In this document: positions 44,112 to 52,401 of the stretch, piece by piece
Position numbering within the stretch: the stretch's first letter is position 1
Layout of the letters: the number at the start of each line of letters is the position of its first letter
From: Indolivaga capnocytophagoides DSM 22835
Lineage (GTDB): Bacteria > Bacteroidota > Bacteroidia > Bacteroidales > Dysgonomonadaceae
DNA: 64,000 nucleotides
Direction of reading: 5' to 3'
Assembly: GCF_000426485.1 (NCBI RefSeq)
Contig: NZ_AUFL01000004.1
Location: 1-64,000 of the forward strand
Notes under the pieces: model-generated
The model's input: the letters and a program-made list of their open reading frames with translations, nothing else
Told to the model about the DNA's origin: nothing
Databases searched by the model: none
Made by a program: the position numbers and the translations under genes

Positions 44112-45503
44112 TTATGCTTGTTCTTTAATTTCTACAACGTATAATTGGGAATTCTCGTATTTTATCACCTTTACCGTTTTGCCCTGTTCTATAAAACCTC
44201 TGTTAGCTACAGCATCATAATAATTGCCGTTAAGAATCACTTTTCCAGAAGGTCTTAACACTGTTGCGGCAATAGCTATTTGTCCGATAAATTGTTTCTG
44301 CTCCTCTGGTACAGAAATAAAACCTTCCTGATCACTTGTCAGTGCAATGTTTCTGAACATACTGCCTTCTTTCCCAATTCTGCTGATCAGAGAAATAATC
44401 ATAATAAAGGACATGAATATTCCGACAATAACCGTAATCAATGATTTTAATGCCTGATCGGACGAAACTCCTTCAAAATCAAGATCAACATTACCAATAA
44501 GGGCCAAAAATAGTCCTGCAGCAGTGAGTATAATACCACTGATTCCGGCAACACCAAATCCCGGAATAACAAATATTTCGAAAGCTATAAGGATCAACCC
44601 GACTACGAATAGTATAATCTCCCAGTTTTGGGCATAGCCATCCATGTATAAAGGTGTGAAATAGAGTAGGGCGGCAGTTATTGCAACGGCAATGGGCAAG
44701 CCCACTCCGGGTGTTTTCAACTCAATATATATGCCTCCTATTATGATCATGATAAGGATGCTCTGTACAATACCATTGGTAAGGAAATCTTTGATGTAAT
44801 CAAAAACAGATGGATTGTATGCTTTTAGTTCGTAATCTTGGATGCCTAAGTATTTTACAGCTATTTCTGATATATTTTCGGCGATGCCATCACAGTAGCC
44901 TACGGATAGAGCTTCTTCGGCGGTCATAGTTAATACTTTGGTTGTGTCTGGCAGAATTGCCACTTTTACTCTTTCGTCAACCATAGCTTCGGCTATTGCC
45001 GGATCTCTTTTCCATTTGGTTATAGTCACTCCGTTTTCTGTAACAGTATCTTTGCCATGGCTTTCGGCAGTAGAGCGTATTAAGGCTCTCATGTAGGATT
45101 GGTATTTATCAGGTGCTTTTTCACCTGTTCCATCCACGACTGTAGCTGCGCCGATATTCGCACTTCTGCGCATGAATATTTTATCGCAAGCAATGGATAT
45201 TAATGCCCCCGCGGATGCCGCATTGTTGTTGATAAATACATATACCGGAATTTTACTGTTGAGGATAGCTGTCCGCATCGAATCGGCTTCCGTAACATAT
45301 CCTCCGTATGTGTTCATATCAAGAACAATATAATCGGCCTTTTCTTTTTCTGCCAGATATAATCCGTTTTGCAGGTGATGCCAGGTTGTAGAACCTATTT
45401 CCTGCTTGATATTGATTTTGTATATGATAGGTGTTTTATTTTGTGCCGTAAGCTGAATAATTCCAAGTAAAAGTATAGCTAGAGTGAAGGCAATTCTTTT
45501 CAT
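44112..45503 (-). CDS. NfeD family membrane serine protease (ClpP-class)
   Basis: A 463-residue long-form NfeD protein. Signal peptide (1-20), then a ClpP-like protease domain (about 25-230) with ADYIVLDMNTYGG and the catalytic serine in NNAASAGALISIACD; the lysine would lie near the SYMRALIRS stretch. Four transmembrane helices (about 240-380) are followed by the OB-fold NfeD domain (about 390-463, GFIEQGKTVKVIKYE). Such proteases work with stomatin-type partners on membrane proteins; none is encoded here. It sits 4 bases upstream of kdsB. Confidence 0.92.
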   Translation of the reverse strand: MKRIAFTLAILLLGIIQLTAQNKTPIIYKINIKQEIGSTTWHHLQNGLYLAEKEKADYIVLDMNTYGGYVTEADSMRTAILNSKIPVYVFINNNAASAGALISIACDKIFMRRSANIGAATVVDGTGEKAPDKYQSYMRALIRSTAESHGKDTVTENGVTITKWKRDPAIAEAMVDERVKVAILPDTTKVLTMTAEEALSVGYCDGIAENISEIAVKYLGIQDYELKAYNPSVFDYIKDFLTNGIVQSILIMIIIGGIYIELKTPGVGLPIAVAITAALLYFTPLYMDGYAQNWEIILFVVGLILIAFEIFVIPGFGVAGISGIILTAAGLFLALIGNVDLDFEGVSSDQALKSLITVIVGIFMSFIMIISLISRIGKEGSMFRNIALTSDQEGFISVPEEQKQFIGQIAIAATVLRPSGKVILNGNYYDAVANRGFIEQGKTVKVIKYENSQLYVVEIKEQA

Positions 45504-45527
45504 AAACGAACCATTTGATTATATAAA

Positions 45528-45535
45528 CAAATATA
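45528..45535 (-). promoter_or_regulatory. -7 box of the nfeD-kdsB unit
   Basis: TATATTTG on the minus strand, 25 bases upstream of the nfeD start. The -33 region is weak. The folK -7 box on the other strand (45579-45586) is only 44 bases away. Confidence 0.45.
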
Positions 45536-45595
45536 ATTCAAAATATCCAATACTGTGTCTTTTCGTCAAAAATGAGTGTATATTTGTAGTCGGTT

Positions 45596-46036
45596 ATGAA
45601 AACTTATCTGGTTAGTTTAGGTTCTAATGAAAATCGGACTGAAAATATGGTTAGGTGCAGGCAATTGCTCGAATTATGTTTTCAGAGTATCGATTACTCC
45701 GATATGTTGGAAACAGAACCTGTGGGTGAAGGGTTTAAGGGGTTATTTTATAATCAATTGGCTGTGGTGTATTCGGATTTCGAATTGAAAGATATCAAGC
45801 ATAGTCTTAAAGAAATAGAGAAGCAATTGGGGAGGACTCCAATGGATAAATCAAAAGGCATTGTAATTATTGATCTGGATGTTCTGGCTGTGGATGAAAA
45901 GATTGTCAAGTCTGTAGATTTTACCCGTCCTTATATATCTTGTTTATTGTCTACTTTGCGAGTGTCACAGCATTTATCTTTTTATGAAGAGTATGTAAAT
46001 GCTTGTGTTGGTGTTAAAAAAAATATATATTTGTGA
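45596..46036 (+). CDS. folK: HPPK family protein (folate biosynthesis)
   Basis: A 146-residue 2-amino-4-hydroxy-6-hydroxymethyldihydropteridine diphosphokinase-like protein. It opens YLVSLGSNENRTENM, typical of HPPK, and has FYNQLAVVYSDF, LKEIEKQLGRTP and IVIIDLDVLAVDEK, where the DxD metal site lies. The last 40 residues are short and unusual for HPPK: the family's RxFVLxPL region is replaced by RPYISCLLSTLR. So it is a compact or divergent FolK, and full activity is not certain. A TATATTTG box ends 10 bases before the ATG, which would give an almost leaderless transcript. Confidence 0.78.
   Translation: MKTYLVSLGSNENRTENMVRCRQLLELCFQSIDYSDMLETEPVGEGFKGLFYNQLAVVYSDFELKDIKHSLKEIEKQLGRTPMDKSKGIVIIDLDVLAVDEKIVKSVDFTRPYISCLLSTLRVSQHLSFYEEYVNACVGVKKNIYL
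46003..46033 (+). promoter_or_regulatory. Promoter of the 46126 lipoprotein gene, inside the end of folK
   Basis: TTG at 46003-46005, 20 bases, then TATATTTG at 46026-46033. It overlaps the last codons of folK and predicts a leader of about 86 bases. Confidence 0.5.
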
Positions 46037-46125
46037 TCTTGGGGCTATCTGTTTTTTTTTTGAAGATGCAATAATAACAGGTAGTAATTTAGTTATTATT
46101 TTAAAAAATCAAGCACTAACGAATT

Positions 46126-46581
46126 ATGAAAAAAACAACAATCATTTATTTGCTATTAATTCTTCCTATGCTTACTATCTCTTCTTGTTCGGATGACGAT
46201 AAAGATTCTCAAACAGAAATTGTTACAGCAGAGTTTATCCTGAATGGAGGAGCAGTCTGGAAATCCCCTAAAACTGATGAAGTGATAAAGATTATCAGGT
46301 CTAAAGCAGAATTAGATGCTCTGATAGAACGTACAGATGCAACTGTAGAAATCAATTATCCCGATTTTACCAAATATTCGATATTGCTGGCAAGTGGTTT
46401 CACTTCCTATGGGGTCAGTAAAGTTGAGACTAGATTCATTAAATATAGCGATACAAAATATACATTGTTTGTGGATGTTTATACCAATCTAACCACAGTG
46501 GCCGAAGGGTACAGGATAGCAGCACTTATACCTGTATTAAATAGTAATGTAGAGGTAGATAAAAAAGCTGTTATTCACTAA
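46126..46581 (+). CDS. Hypothetical lipoprotein
   Basis: A 151-residue lipoprotein I cannot place in a named family. The signal MKKTTIIYLLLILPMLTISS ends in a lipobox cysteine followed by SDDDKD, an acidic stretch that in Bacteroidota can direct lipoproteins to the cell surface. The mature part has about 120 residues of mixed alpha/beta, with FILNGGAVWKSPKTDEV and YPDFTKYSILLASGF. Two to three beta pairs seem likely near the end. It has its own promoter and is followed by a terminator, so it is a single gene. Confidence 0.75.
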   Translation: MKKTTIIYLLLILPMLTISSCSDDDKDSQTEIVTAEFILNGGAVWKSPKTDEVIKIIRSKAELDALIERTDATVEINYPDFTKYSILLASGFTSYGVSKVETRFIKYSDTKYTLFVDVYTNLTTVAEGYRIAALIPVLNSNVEVDKKAVIH

Positions 46582-46599
46582 AATATAATCCTAAATAAA

Positions 46600-46634
46600 A
46601 ATGGATGAAGTATTTTCTTCATCCTTTTCTTTTA
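46600..46634. terminator. Convergent terminator
   Basis: GGATGAAG pairs with CTTCATCC over a TATTTT loop, with A tract before and T-rich tract after. It lies between the lipoprotein gene and the convergent DUF3109 gene. Confidence 0.8.
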
Positions 46635-47222
46635 TATTTTACCGTCTTCTTTCATCTTTTTATACTCGTCTACGGCAATGCAGAGTTCATTATACCATGC
46701 TTCACCGAATTTTCTGATTAGTGGGGTTTTTAAGAATTGGTATATTTTCAAACCCTCTTTATTACCTAGAGCAACAGCAGCTTTGCATACACTCCATCTG
46801 TGATAATTGACCGCTGTAAAGTCCCGGTATTTTTGGAGGCGGATAGGATATAGATGACACGAAATCGGCTTGTAAAAATCTGTCTTACCTTCTTTATGCG
46901 CTTTTTCTATGGCACATTTACATATGCCTTTTTCGTCGTAGTAAGTAAAAACGCAGTCTTTACCATTAACAATTGAGGTAACCATTTCTCCATCTGTATC
47001 TTTGTATGCAACCCCTGTTTTTTGTATTACCTTCTGAGCTTCGGGAGACAGGTCGTCCCAGACAAGAGGTAATATTTCTTCGAGAACTGCCACTTCTTCT
47101 TTTTCGAGGGGAGCTCCTGATTCTCCTTCTACGCAACATTCTCCCATGCAGGCGGAAAGGTCACACAAGAAATTTTCTTCTATAATGTCTAACGCTACTA
47201 TAGCATCGTCTATTTGTATCAT
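46632..47222 (-). CDS. DUF3109 family cysteine-rich protein
   Basis: A 196-residue cytoplasmic protein of the DUF3109 family, common in Bacteroidota and related to YkgJ-type metal-binding proteins. Cysteines are clustered: CDLSACMGECCVEG (about residues 19-32), then CVFTYYDEKGICKCAIEK and the PISCHLYPIR motif. Such spacing suggests an iron-sulfur or zinc site, possibly for redox or modification chemistry; the function is not known. It is transcribed alone; a -7 box (TATCTTTG on the minus strand, 47304-47311) lies 80 bases upstream and a GGTCT palindrome sits in the leader. Confidence 0.87.
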   Translation of the reverse strand: MIQIDDAIVALDIIEENFLCDLSACMGECCVEGESGAPLEKEEVAVLEEILPLVWDDLSPEAQKVIQKTGVAYKDTDGEMVTSIVNGKDCVFTYYDEKGICKCAIEKAHKEGKTDFYKPISCHLYPIRLQKYRDFTAVNYHRWSVCKAAVALGNKEGLKIYQFLKTPLIRKFGEAWYNELCIAVDEYKKMKEDGKI

Positions 47223-47243
47223 TCTGAATAATAAAATGTTTTA

Positions 47244-47259
47244 TAGGTCTAAGACCTTA
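47244..47259. repeat. GGTCTnAGACC palindrome
   Basis: TAGGTCTAAGACCTTA, a near-perfect copy of the dispersed palindrome, 22 bases upstream of the DUF3109 start codon. Confidence 0.5.
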
Positions 47260-47394
47260 GTTGATCGTCGCTGTATTTCAGCCTGTTATTGATAATCGGA
47301 CTACAAAGATAGTGAAACAGAAAGAAATGCAGAAGTTTTATCTATAAGTAAATAAGGCAAACGTATCAAATTCACATATTGTGTTTCTAGTACT

Positions 47395-47463
47395 CGTAGG
47401 GGCAAATAATTATTTGCCCGAAATGAAATAAATCTGCGGGCGAAAGATTTTTCGTCTCTACAG
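47395..47463. repeat. GGGC palindrome pair, MITE-like element
   Basis: GGGCAAATAATTATTTGCCC (47400-47419) is a perfect 20-base palindrome; GGGCGAAAGATTTTTCGTCT (47438-47457) is a decayed second one. The outer flanks CGTAGG and TCTCTACAG give a larger inverted pairing (GTAG/CTAC). Elements of this look recur in intergenic regions of many bacteria, from memory; no gene is inside. Confidence 0.55.
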
Positions 47464-47585
47464 TATGCCCAAACAATGAATATATTTCAAGGTGTTTGCT
47501 CTAATAAGTAAAATAATGTTGTAATATGCTAATGAGAAAATGTGCTAATAAAATAAGATTACTGATGGAAACGAACATAAAGCAT

Positions 47586-47700
47586 GTAACCTTTGTTACC
47601 TTTTCTTGTTAAATTTTGAATTATATGCATAATAAAAAGTGACACTATATAGAAAGGTAGCTAATACCCCGAAGTGAATATTAAGTAACTTTTGTTACCT
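47586..47700. repeat. GTAAC-n4-GTTAC palindromes, two copies
   Basis: GTAACCTTTGTTACCTTTTC at 47586-47605 and GTAACTTTTGTTACCTTTTT at 47685-47704, 99 bases apart. The first repeats the core of the 115-bp element at 8703-8722 exactly. Confidence 0.5.
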
Positions 47701-47751
47701 TTTTGAAAATCAATGATGAAAAATGAATTGCTTCCGGTTGATAATTGTTTA

Positions 47752-47782
47752 TTGATCTAATTGGCTTAATTTATTAATTTTG
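47752..47782 (+). promoter_or_regulatory. Promoter of the comB-like gene
   Basis: TTG at 47752-47754, 20 bases, then TAATTTTG at 47775-47782. The start codon is about 16 bases from the predicted transcript start. Confidence 0.62.
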
Positions 47783-47804
47783 TAGTATTGAAATAAAGAA
47801 ATAT

Positions 47805-48521
47805 ATGAAAATAGATGTTTGTTTTTCTCCTGTATTGTATCCGTATTATAAGGATAGCGGAGATACTATCGTTGTAGTGGTGGATATTTTCAGAGCAACA
47901 ACCAGTATGTGTATGGCTCTTAATAATGGGGCAAGCAGTATTATGCCGGTTGCGACTGTGGAAGAAGCCAAGGCATATAAAGATAAAGGCTATCTGGTTG
48001 GAGGAGAGCGCAACGTTGTGAAGTTTGAATTTGGTGATTTTGGTAATACTCCGTCTGAATACACAAGAGAAAAGGTTGAAGGCAGAGACGTAGTTATTTC
48101 TACAACAAACGGAACTCATGCCATTGATATGGCCGAAGATTGTTCGTGCCTTATTATCGGTTCTTTCTCGAATTTGTCGAAGGTTGCTGCATATTGTATC
48201 GAGCAGAAAAAAGATGTTTTGGTATTATGTGCAGGCTGGAAAGATAAATTTAATCTCGAAGATTCTTTATTTGGCGGCGCATTAGTAGAAGCTTTGGTTG
48301 AGAAAGGAGGTTATAATGCCCGTTTCGATGCGGCGGGTGTTGCCCTTTCTATGTGGAGGGATGCAAAACCGGATGTTATGAAATACATTGCGAACGGTGA
48401 ACATATGAAAAGGCTCGAAGATCATGGTTTAGTTGATGTAGCCCGTTTCTGTGTTACAATAGATACAGTGAATGTATTGCCTGTTTATAATAAACATACT
48501 AAAAAGATAACAGTAATATAA
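47805..48521 (+). CDS. comB: ComB family 2-phosphosulfolactate phosphatase-like protein
   Basis: A 238-residue member of the ComB family. In methanogens ComB removes phosphate from 2-phosphosulfolactate during coenzyme M synthesis. Conserved phrases are VVVVDIFRATTSM, GGERN, GNTPSEYT, ISTTNGTHAI and LVLCAGWKDKFNLEDSLFGG. No other coenzyme M or sulfolactate gene was seen nearby, so the physiological substrate in this bacterium is open. It is transcribed alone from its own promoter; a GGTCTCAGACC palindrome starts directly after the stop. Confidence 0.88.
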   Translation: MKIDVCFSPVLYPYYKDSGDTIVVVVDIFRATTSMCMALNNGASSIMPVATVEEAKAYKDKGYLVGGERNVVKFEFGDFGNTPSEYTREKVEGRDVVISTTNGTHAIDMAEDCSCLIIGSFSNLSKVAAYCIEQKKDVLVLCAGWKDKFNLEDSLFGGALVEALVEKGGYNARFDAAGVALSMWRDAKPDVMKYIANGEHMKRLEDHGLVDVARFCVTIDTVNVLPVYNKHTKKITVI

Positions 48522-48614
48522 GGTCTCAGACCCTTTTATTGCTTAGGATTGTTAGAAGTCCGGAACTTATAATGATTCGGATGCGAGATCATTAAATACT
48601 TTATCTCACTAAAT
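48519..48614. repeat. Composite dispersed repeat: GGTCTCAGACC palindrome plus TAAATACTT motif
   Basis: TAAGGTCTCAGACCCTTTT begins at the comB stop codon, and ATTAAATACTTTATCTCACT (48591-48610) stands about 70 bases later. Order and spacing match the copies at 8426-8531 and 62921-63014. Confidence 0.5.
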
Positions 48615-48648
48615 AAGTTTAGTAAGATTTTATTTGAAGGAAATTTTA

Positions 48649-48656
48649 TAACTTTG
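48649..48656 (+). promoter_or_regulatory. -7 box upstream of the pRiA4b ORF-3-like gene
   Basis: TAACTTTG, an exact -7 match, with no good -33 element. It would give a leader of about 118 bases that includes a further GGTCT-type half palindrome (AAGGTCTCTGATCTT, 48669-48683). Confidence 0.42.
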
Positions 48657-48668
48657 GCTAACCAAAAT

Positions 48669-48683
48669 AAGGTCTCTGATCTT
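48669..48683. repeat. GGTCTnAGACC-type palindrome, degenerate
   Basis: AAGGTCTCTGATCTT, two mismatches from the consensus, about 100 bases upstream of the next gene. Confidence 0.38.
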
Positions 48684-48780
48684 TTTTGTTAACTAAATAA
48701 CAGAAACATTGATAAGTAGTTATCTCTTAAGAGTATTGCCCAAAATACTTTTATTATTTAATATAATTGATTGAAAATAT

Positions 48781-49335
48781 ATGGTATTCAGATTTTTAAT
48801 GTTGTCAGACGAAGTTGAGGACTTCAAGAGAGAGATTCAGATTGATGCTGATGCAACATTCTTCGATCTCCATAAGGCTATTTTAGCTTCAACTGGATTT
48901 CAGGATGGAGAAATGACTTCGTTTTTCCTTTGTGATGATAATTGGGAAAAGGAACAGGAAATAACTTTAACCGAAATGGATACCAGTTCGGAAGAAGATT
49001 CATATATTATGTCGGAATCTGTTTTGAATGATTTTCTAGAGGATGAGAAACAGCGTCTGATGTATGTGTTTGATTACATGACGGAACGTGCCTTCTTTAT
49101 CGAACTTCGTGAGATTATAACCGGACAAGATCTGAATGAGGCCGTTTGCTCAAAATCTCAGGGAAATCCTCCTGCTCAATTCATCGATTTTAATGATTTC
49201 GAATTGAAATCAACCAGCATTGATACCGGCGAAAATTTTTATGGTGACGAAGGGTATGATCTGGATGAGCTTGATGCTGAGGGGTTTGATGGATTAGATG
49301 ATGCATTGCCTTTACCGGACGACGAGAAGTTTTGA
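48781..49335 (+). CDS. Plasmid pRiA4b ORF-3-like protein
   Basis: A 184-residue acidic protein of the pRiA4b ORF-3 fold. [36 protein letters not shown] and [15 protein letters not shown] are the family phrases. The C-terminal 50 residues are very acidic ([18 protein letters not shown]). The family has no proven activity. Its stop overlaps the miaA start (TGATG), so the two are probably translated together; this pairing may point to a link with tRNA modification or to simple operon packing. Confidence 0.82.
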   Translation: MVFRFLMLSDEVEDFKREIQIDADATFFDLHKAILASTGFQDGEMTSFFLCDDNWEKEQEITLTEMDTSSEEDSYIMSESVLNDFLEDEKQRLMYVFDYMTERAFFIELREIITGQDLNEAVCSKSQGNPPAQFIDFNDFELKSTSIDTGENFYGDEGYDLDELDAEGFDGLDDALPLPDDEKF

Positions 49336-50237
49336 TGAATAAACTTGTTGTTCTACTCGGACCTACCGGAGTTGGTAAAACCGAATTAAGCGTGAGTTTA
49401 GCAGAACATTGGGGATGTCCCATTATTTCGGCAGACTCACGTCAATTGTATAAGGGGTTGACAATCGGAACGGCGGCGCCCACTTCCGATTTATTAGCCA
49501 GAGTTCCTCATTATATGGTGGGGACTTTGGGTGTTGAAGATTATTATAGTGCCAGTGAATTTGAGTCGGAAGCTTTATCTCTGATTGGTGAATTGCACAA
49601 AACACATCCACAGGTTATAGCTACAGGTGGCTCGATGATGTATATTGATGCCCTCTGTAAAGGAATTGACGATGTTCCTACCATTGACGAATCTCTTCGT
49701 AAAGAGGTATATGAACTCTTTGAGAAGGAAGGCTTAGAGCCTATAAAAGCGCAACTGAAACTACTTGATCCGATCTTTTATGATCAGGTAGACCTTAAAA
49801 ATCATAAAAGGGTTATCCACGCACTCGAAGTATGCCTTATGACAGGTAAACCTTACTCTTCGTTCAGAACAAACACCCCTAAAAAACGTCCATTTGAAAT
49901 AATAAAGATTGGGTTAATGAGAAATAGAGAAGAACTCTATGAAAGGATTAATCTCAGGGTAGATCAAATGATGAAAGACGGGTTGTTGGATGAAGCTCGA
50001 AAATTTTATCTATACAGAAACCTGAATTCATTGAATACAGTCGGATATAAAGAATTATTTAAATATTTGGATGGGGAATGGAATTTAGAATTTGCCATTG
50101 AGAAAATTAAACAAAACTCCCGTATTTATTCCAGAAAACAAATGACATGGTTTAAACGGGATAATAGTATAAATTGGATAAACTTGTCAGAGAACTCACC
50201 ATCGGACGTTTTTGAAAAGGTTCTGTCATTTATTTAA
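49335..50237 (+). CDS. miaA: tRNA dimethylallyltransferase
   Basis: A 300-residue MiaA, which adds a dimethylallyl group to adenosine 37 of tRNAs that read U-starting codons. The P-loop [41 protein letters not shown] and the C-terminal [15 protein letters not shown] are all present. I chose the ATG at 49335, sharing its A with the TGA stop of the preceding gene, over the TTG at 49332. Bacteroidota often carry two miaA copies; only this one is in the window. No terminator was seen in the following 240 bases. Confidence 0.95.
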   Translation: MNKLVVLLGPTGVGKTELSVSLAEHWGCPIISADSRQLYKGLTIGTAAPTSDLLARVPHYMVGTLGVEDYYSASEFESEALSLIGELHKTHPQVIATGGSMMYIDALCKGIDDVPTIDESLRKEVYELFEKEGLEPIKAQLKLLDPIFYDQVDLKNHKRVIHALEVCLMTGKPYSSFRTNTPKKRPFEIIKIGLMRNREELYERINLRVDQMMKDGLLDEARKFYLYRNLNSLNTVGYKELFKYLDGEWNLEFAIEKIKQNSRIYSRKQMTWFKRDNSINWINLSENSPSDVFEKVLSFI

Positions 50238-50411
50238 TATTCTATCAGCTTGTTTAGTTGTAGTATAATGTAGTAGATTGGTGGTGTTTTTATATTGTTG
50301 GTTTTTAAATCCTTATTGAATGTTTTTAGTGTTGAAGATAGAATCGTTTTTTAGTGAAAAATGATATTCTATTTAGATGGTTTATTATTAGGTTCTTCTT
50401 TTTGAATAATT

Positions 50412-50430
50412 CAGATAGATATTCTATCTG
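50412..50430. repeat. CAGATAGA inverted repeat
   Basis: CAGATAGA-TAT-TCTATCTG is a perfect 8-3-8 inverted repeat in the 237-base gap between convergent miaA and a glycosyltransferase gene. Related ATTCTATC words occur nearby (50239 and 50369 areas). It may be a weak terminator stem; no T tract follows. Confidence 0.35.
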
Positions 50431-50474
50431 TTTATATTGGAAAGATTGGAGGTCGGGATTGATGAATGCTTGTT

Positions 50475-51503
50475 CTACTCGAGCCATTTAAGATCGGAAA
50501 ATATTTTTCTCTTTTTTAAATAGAAATCGTAAAGGATACTTCCCTGATAAATAGTTTTAATGGGAGAATTTGTAGTTCGTTGTAAATTGTTATCTCGTTC
50601 TTTCACATACTCCTTTTGTATTACTCTGAATTCTCTATGAGCTTTTAATATTGCAGAAGCATTTGGCCTTTTGCCTGAAATAAGAAATTGTAAGGCTGCT
50701 AAATAATCGAGAGCTTTCCGTTGTGTGTATATCCTCTTGAATTTGTTCTCCGATAGATTCTTATATAACATCAATAGATTATTTCTGAAATTGAGGAATG
50801 TTTTTCTTGGACTTTCTTCCTGTAATGTAGCACCTCCAACATGATATACTGTTGATTCCGGCAGACATACCAGTTTTCGTCCTCTGGCATTGAGCCGCCA
50901 GCAAAGATCGATCTCTTCCATATGTGCAAAAAATGAAGCATCCAATCCTCCGGCATTCCAGTAATCCGATGACCTGATGAATAAGCATGCTCCTGTAGCC
51001 CAGAAGATTTCGAGAGGTGTATTATATTGATCGGTGTCTTTTTCTACCTGATTAAAAATACGACCCCGGCAAAAAGGATAGCCTAGTTTATCGATAAAAC
51101 CTCCGGCTGCACCTGCGTATTCAAAGCACGATTTATTGTGCTGAGCCAGAACTTTGGGTTGTATAGCAGCAACATCGGTATGTTGTTCGATGTATTGGTA
51201 TAGCGGGTCGAGCCAATTAGCGGTTACTTCTACATCAGAATTGAGTAATACATAATATTCGTGATTGAGAAGTTTTAGAGTCTTATTGTATCCATCTGCA
51301 TATCCGTAGTTCTGAGGAAGGGCTATAACTTCTAAGGTGGGATAATAAGAAGAAAGAAACTCTATGGAATCGTCAGTAGAATTATTATCGGCAATAATTA
51401 TGTCGGCAATCTCGGTATTTGTAAAATTGACAACAGACGGAAGGAACTCTTCAAGAAGTTTGCGTCCGTTCCAGTTAAGTATAACTACAGCTACTTTTTT
51501 CAT
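50475..51503 (-). CDS. Family 2 glycosyltransferase
   Basis: A 342-residue GT-A glycosyltransferase. The start VAVVILNWNGRKLLEEFLPS and IIADNNSTDDSIEFL give the nucleotide-binding part; LLNSDVEVTANWLDPL has the metal-binding DxD-like site, and FWATGACLFIRSS and CWRLNARGRKLVCLPE follow. The last 80 residues are helical and positively charged. Its start overlaps the stop of the lpxL-like gene, so it is the third gene of the mtaB-lpxL unit. Acceptor unknown; a lipopolysaccharide or glycolipid is plausible. Confidence 0.88.
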   Translation of the reverse strand: MKKVAVVILNWNGRKLLEEFLPSVVNFTNTEIADIIIADNNSTDDSIEFLSSYYPTLEVIALPQNYGYADGYNKTLKLLNHEYYVLLNSDVEVTANWLDPLYQYIEQHTDVAAIQPKVLAQHNKSCFEYAGAAGGFIDKLGYPFCRGRIFNQVEKDTDQYNTPLEIFWATGACLFIRSSDYWNAGGLDASFFAHMEEIDLCWRLNARGRKLVCLPESTVYHVGGATLQEESPRKTFLNFRNNLLMLYKNLSENKFKRIYTQRKALDYLAALQFLISGKRPNASAILKAHREFRVIQKEYVKERDNNLQRTTNSPIKTIYQGSILYDFYLKKRKIFSDLKWLE

Positions 51504-52393
51504 GAGTGTTCAACATCAGATCTTTTGTGTTTCCAACGTTTGTGTGTCCATAACCAATATGCAGGGTGTCTGAGGATCGTTCTTTCCATCTCTCTTATAT
51601 ATTTCTCGGTTATGGTAAATTCCGGTTCGTTTTTAGGATCTGCGGTTATCAAGTTTACATAGCATTTGTATTTGCCGCGTCCTGTTTTTATGATATCGAG
51701 ATAAGTAACCGAGAATCCGGTCTTTTTGGCAATACGTTCCACTCCGGTGTATACTGGTGTTTCCTGATTGAGAAAATTTGTCCAGTAATGAATGTTTGAA
51801 ACAGATGGAGTTTGGTCGGACATAAAACCGATTAAAACTTTCTTGTTTTCTTTCTTGAATTCAATCATGCTTCTGAGGGTATTGTTTTTCGGTATACTCA
51901 CACTTCCGAAGCGGCTTCTTAATTTCAGAAAGATATTGTCAAAAGCCTTGTTTTTCAGTGGTCGGTAAATTTGCCCCAAGAGAGTTCCATCGGTAAATTC
52001 CAGTGTAATAGAAGGAACCCATTCCCAATTGGCGTAATGTCCAAGAAACATGATGCAGGACTTATTATCCTCCATTAAATCCTTGACGATATCCATATTG
52101 TCAAAAGTGATTCTTTCTCTGATTTCCGAATCTGTGATGTGAAGCAGTTTGATAGTCTCTACAAAGTAATCGCAGAAATGATGGTAGAACTCTTTCTCTA
52201 TTTGCCTGAGTTCTTTTGTATTCTTATCAGGAAACGAATTCTTGAGATTGTTTCTTACCACCTTCACCCTATATCTAATGATATAATATAATGGTATATA
52301 TAATATGTCGGCAAAAATATACAGCACTTTTAAAGGTAGAAGTGCATGTAGGTATAATACGGCGTATACTATATAATATAGAATTTGGCTCAT
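51500..52393 (-). CDS. lpxL: Lipid A lauroyl/myristoyl acyltransferase family protein
   Basis: A 297-residue member of the HtrB/LpxL/MsbB family, adding a secondary acyl chain to lipid A at the inner membrane. One N-terminal membrane region (about 1-40) precedes the catalytic HX4E motif in LGHYANWEW. FMSDQTPS and GVERIAKKTGFSVTYLDI are conserved phrases; the final YWLWTHKRWK is the family C-terminal mark. It lies 8 bases after mtaB and overlaps the glycosyltransferase by 4 bases, all on the minus strand. Confidence 0.92.
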   Translation of the reverse strand: MSQILYYIVYAVLYLHALLPLKVLYIFADILYIPLYYIIRYRVKVVRNNLKNSFPDKNTKELRQIEKEFYHHFCDYFVETIKLLHITDSEIRERITFDNMDIVKDLMEDNKSCIMFLGHYANWEWVPSITLEFTDGTLLGQIYRPLKNKAFDNIFLKLRSRFGSVSIPKNNTLRSMIEFKKENKKVLIGFMSDQTPSVSNIHYWTNFLNQETPVYTGVERIAKKTGFSVTYLDIIKTGRGKYKCYVNLITADPKNEPEFTITEKYIREMERTILRHPAYWLWTHKRWKHKRSDVEHS

Positions 52394-52401
52394 TCTGTTT
52401 C

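Noticed and set aside
45999-46196. Plus-strand frame of 65 codons across the end of folK
   Set aside because: It overlaps two better genes in another frame and has no family or signal features.
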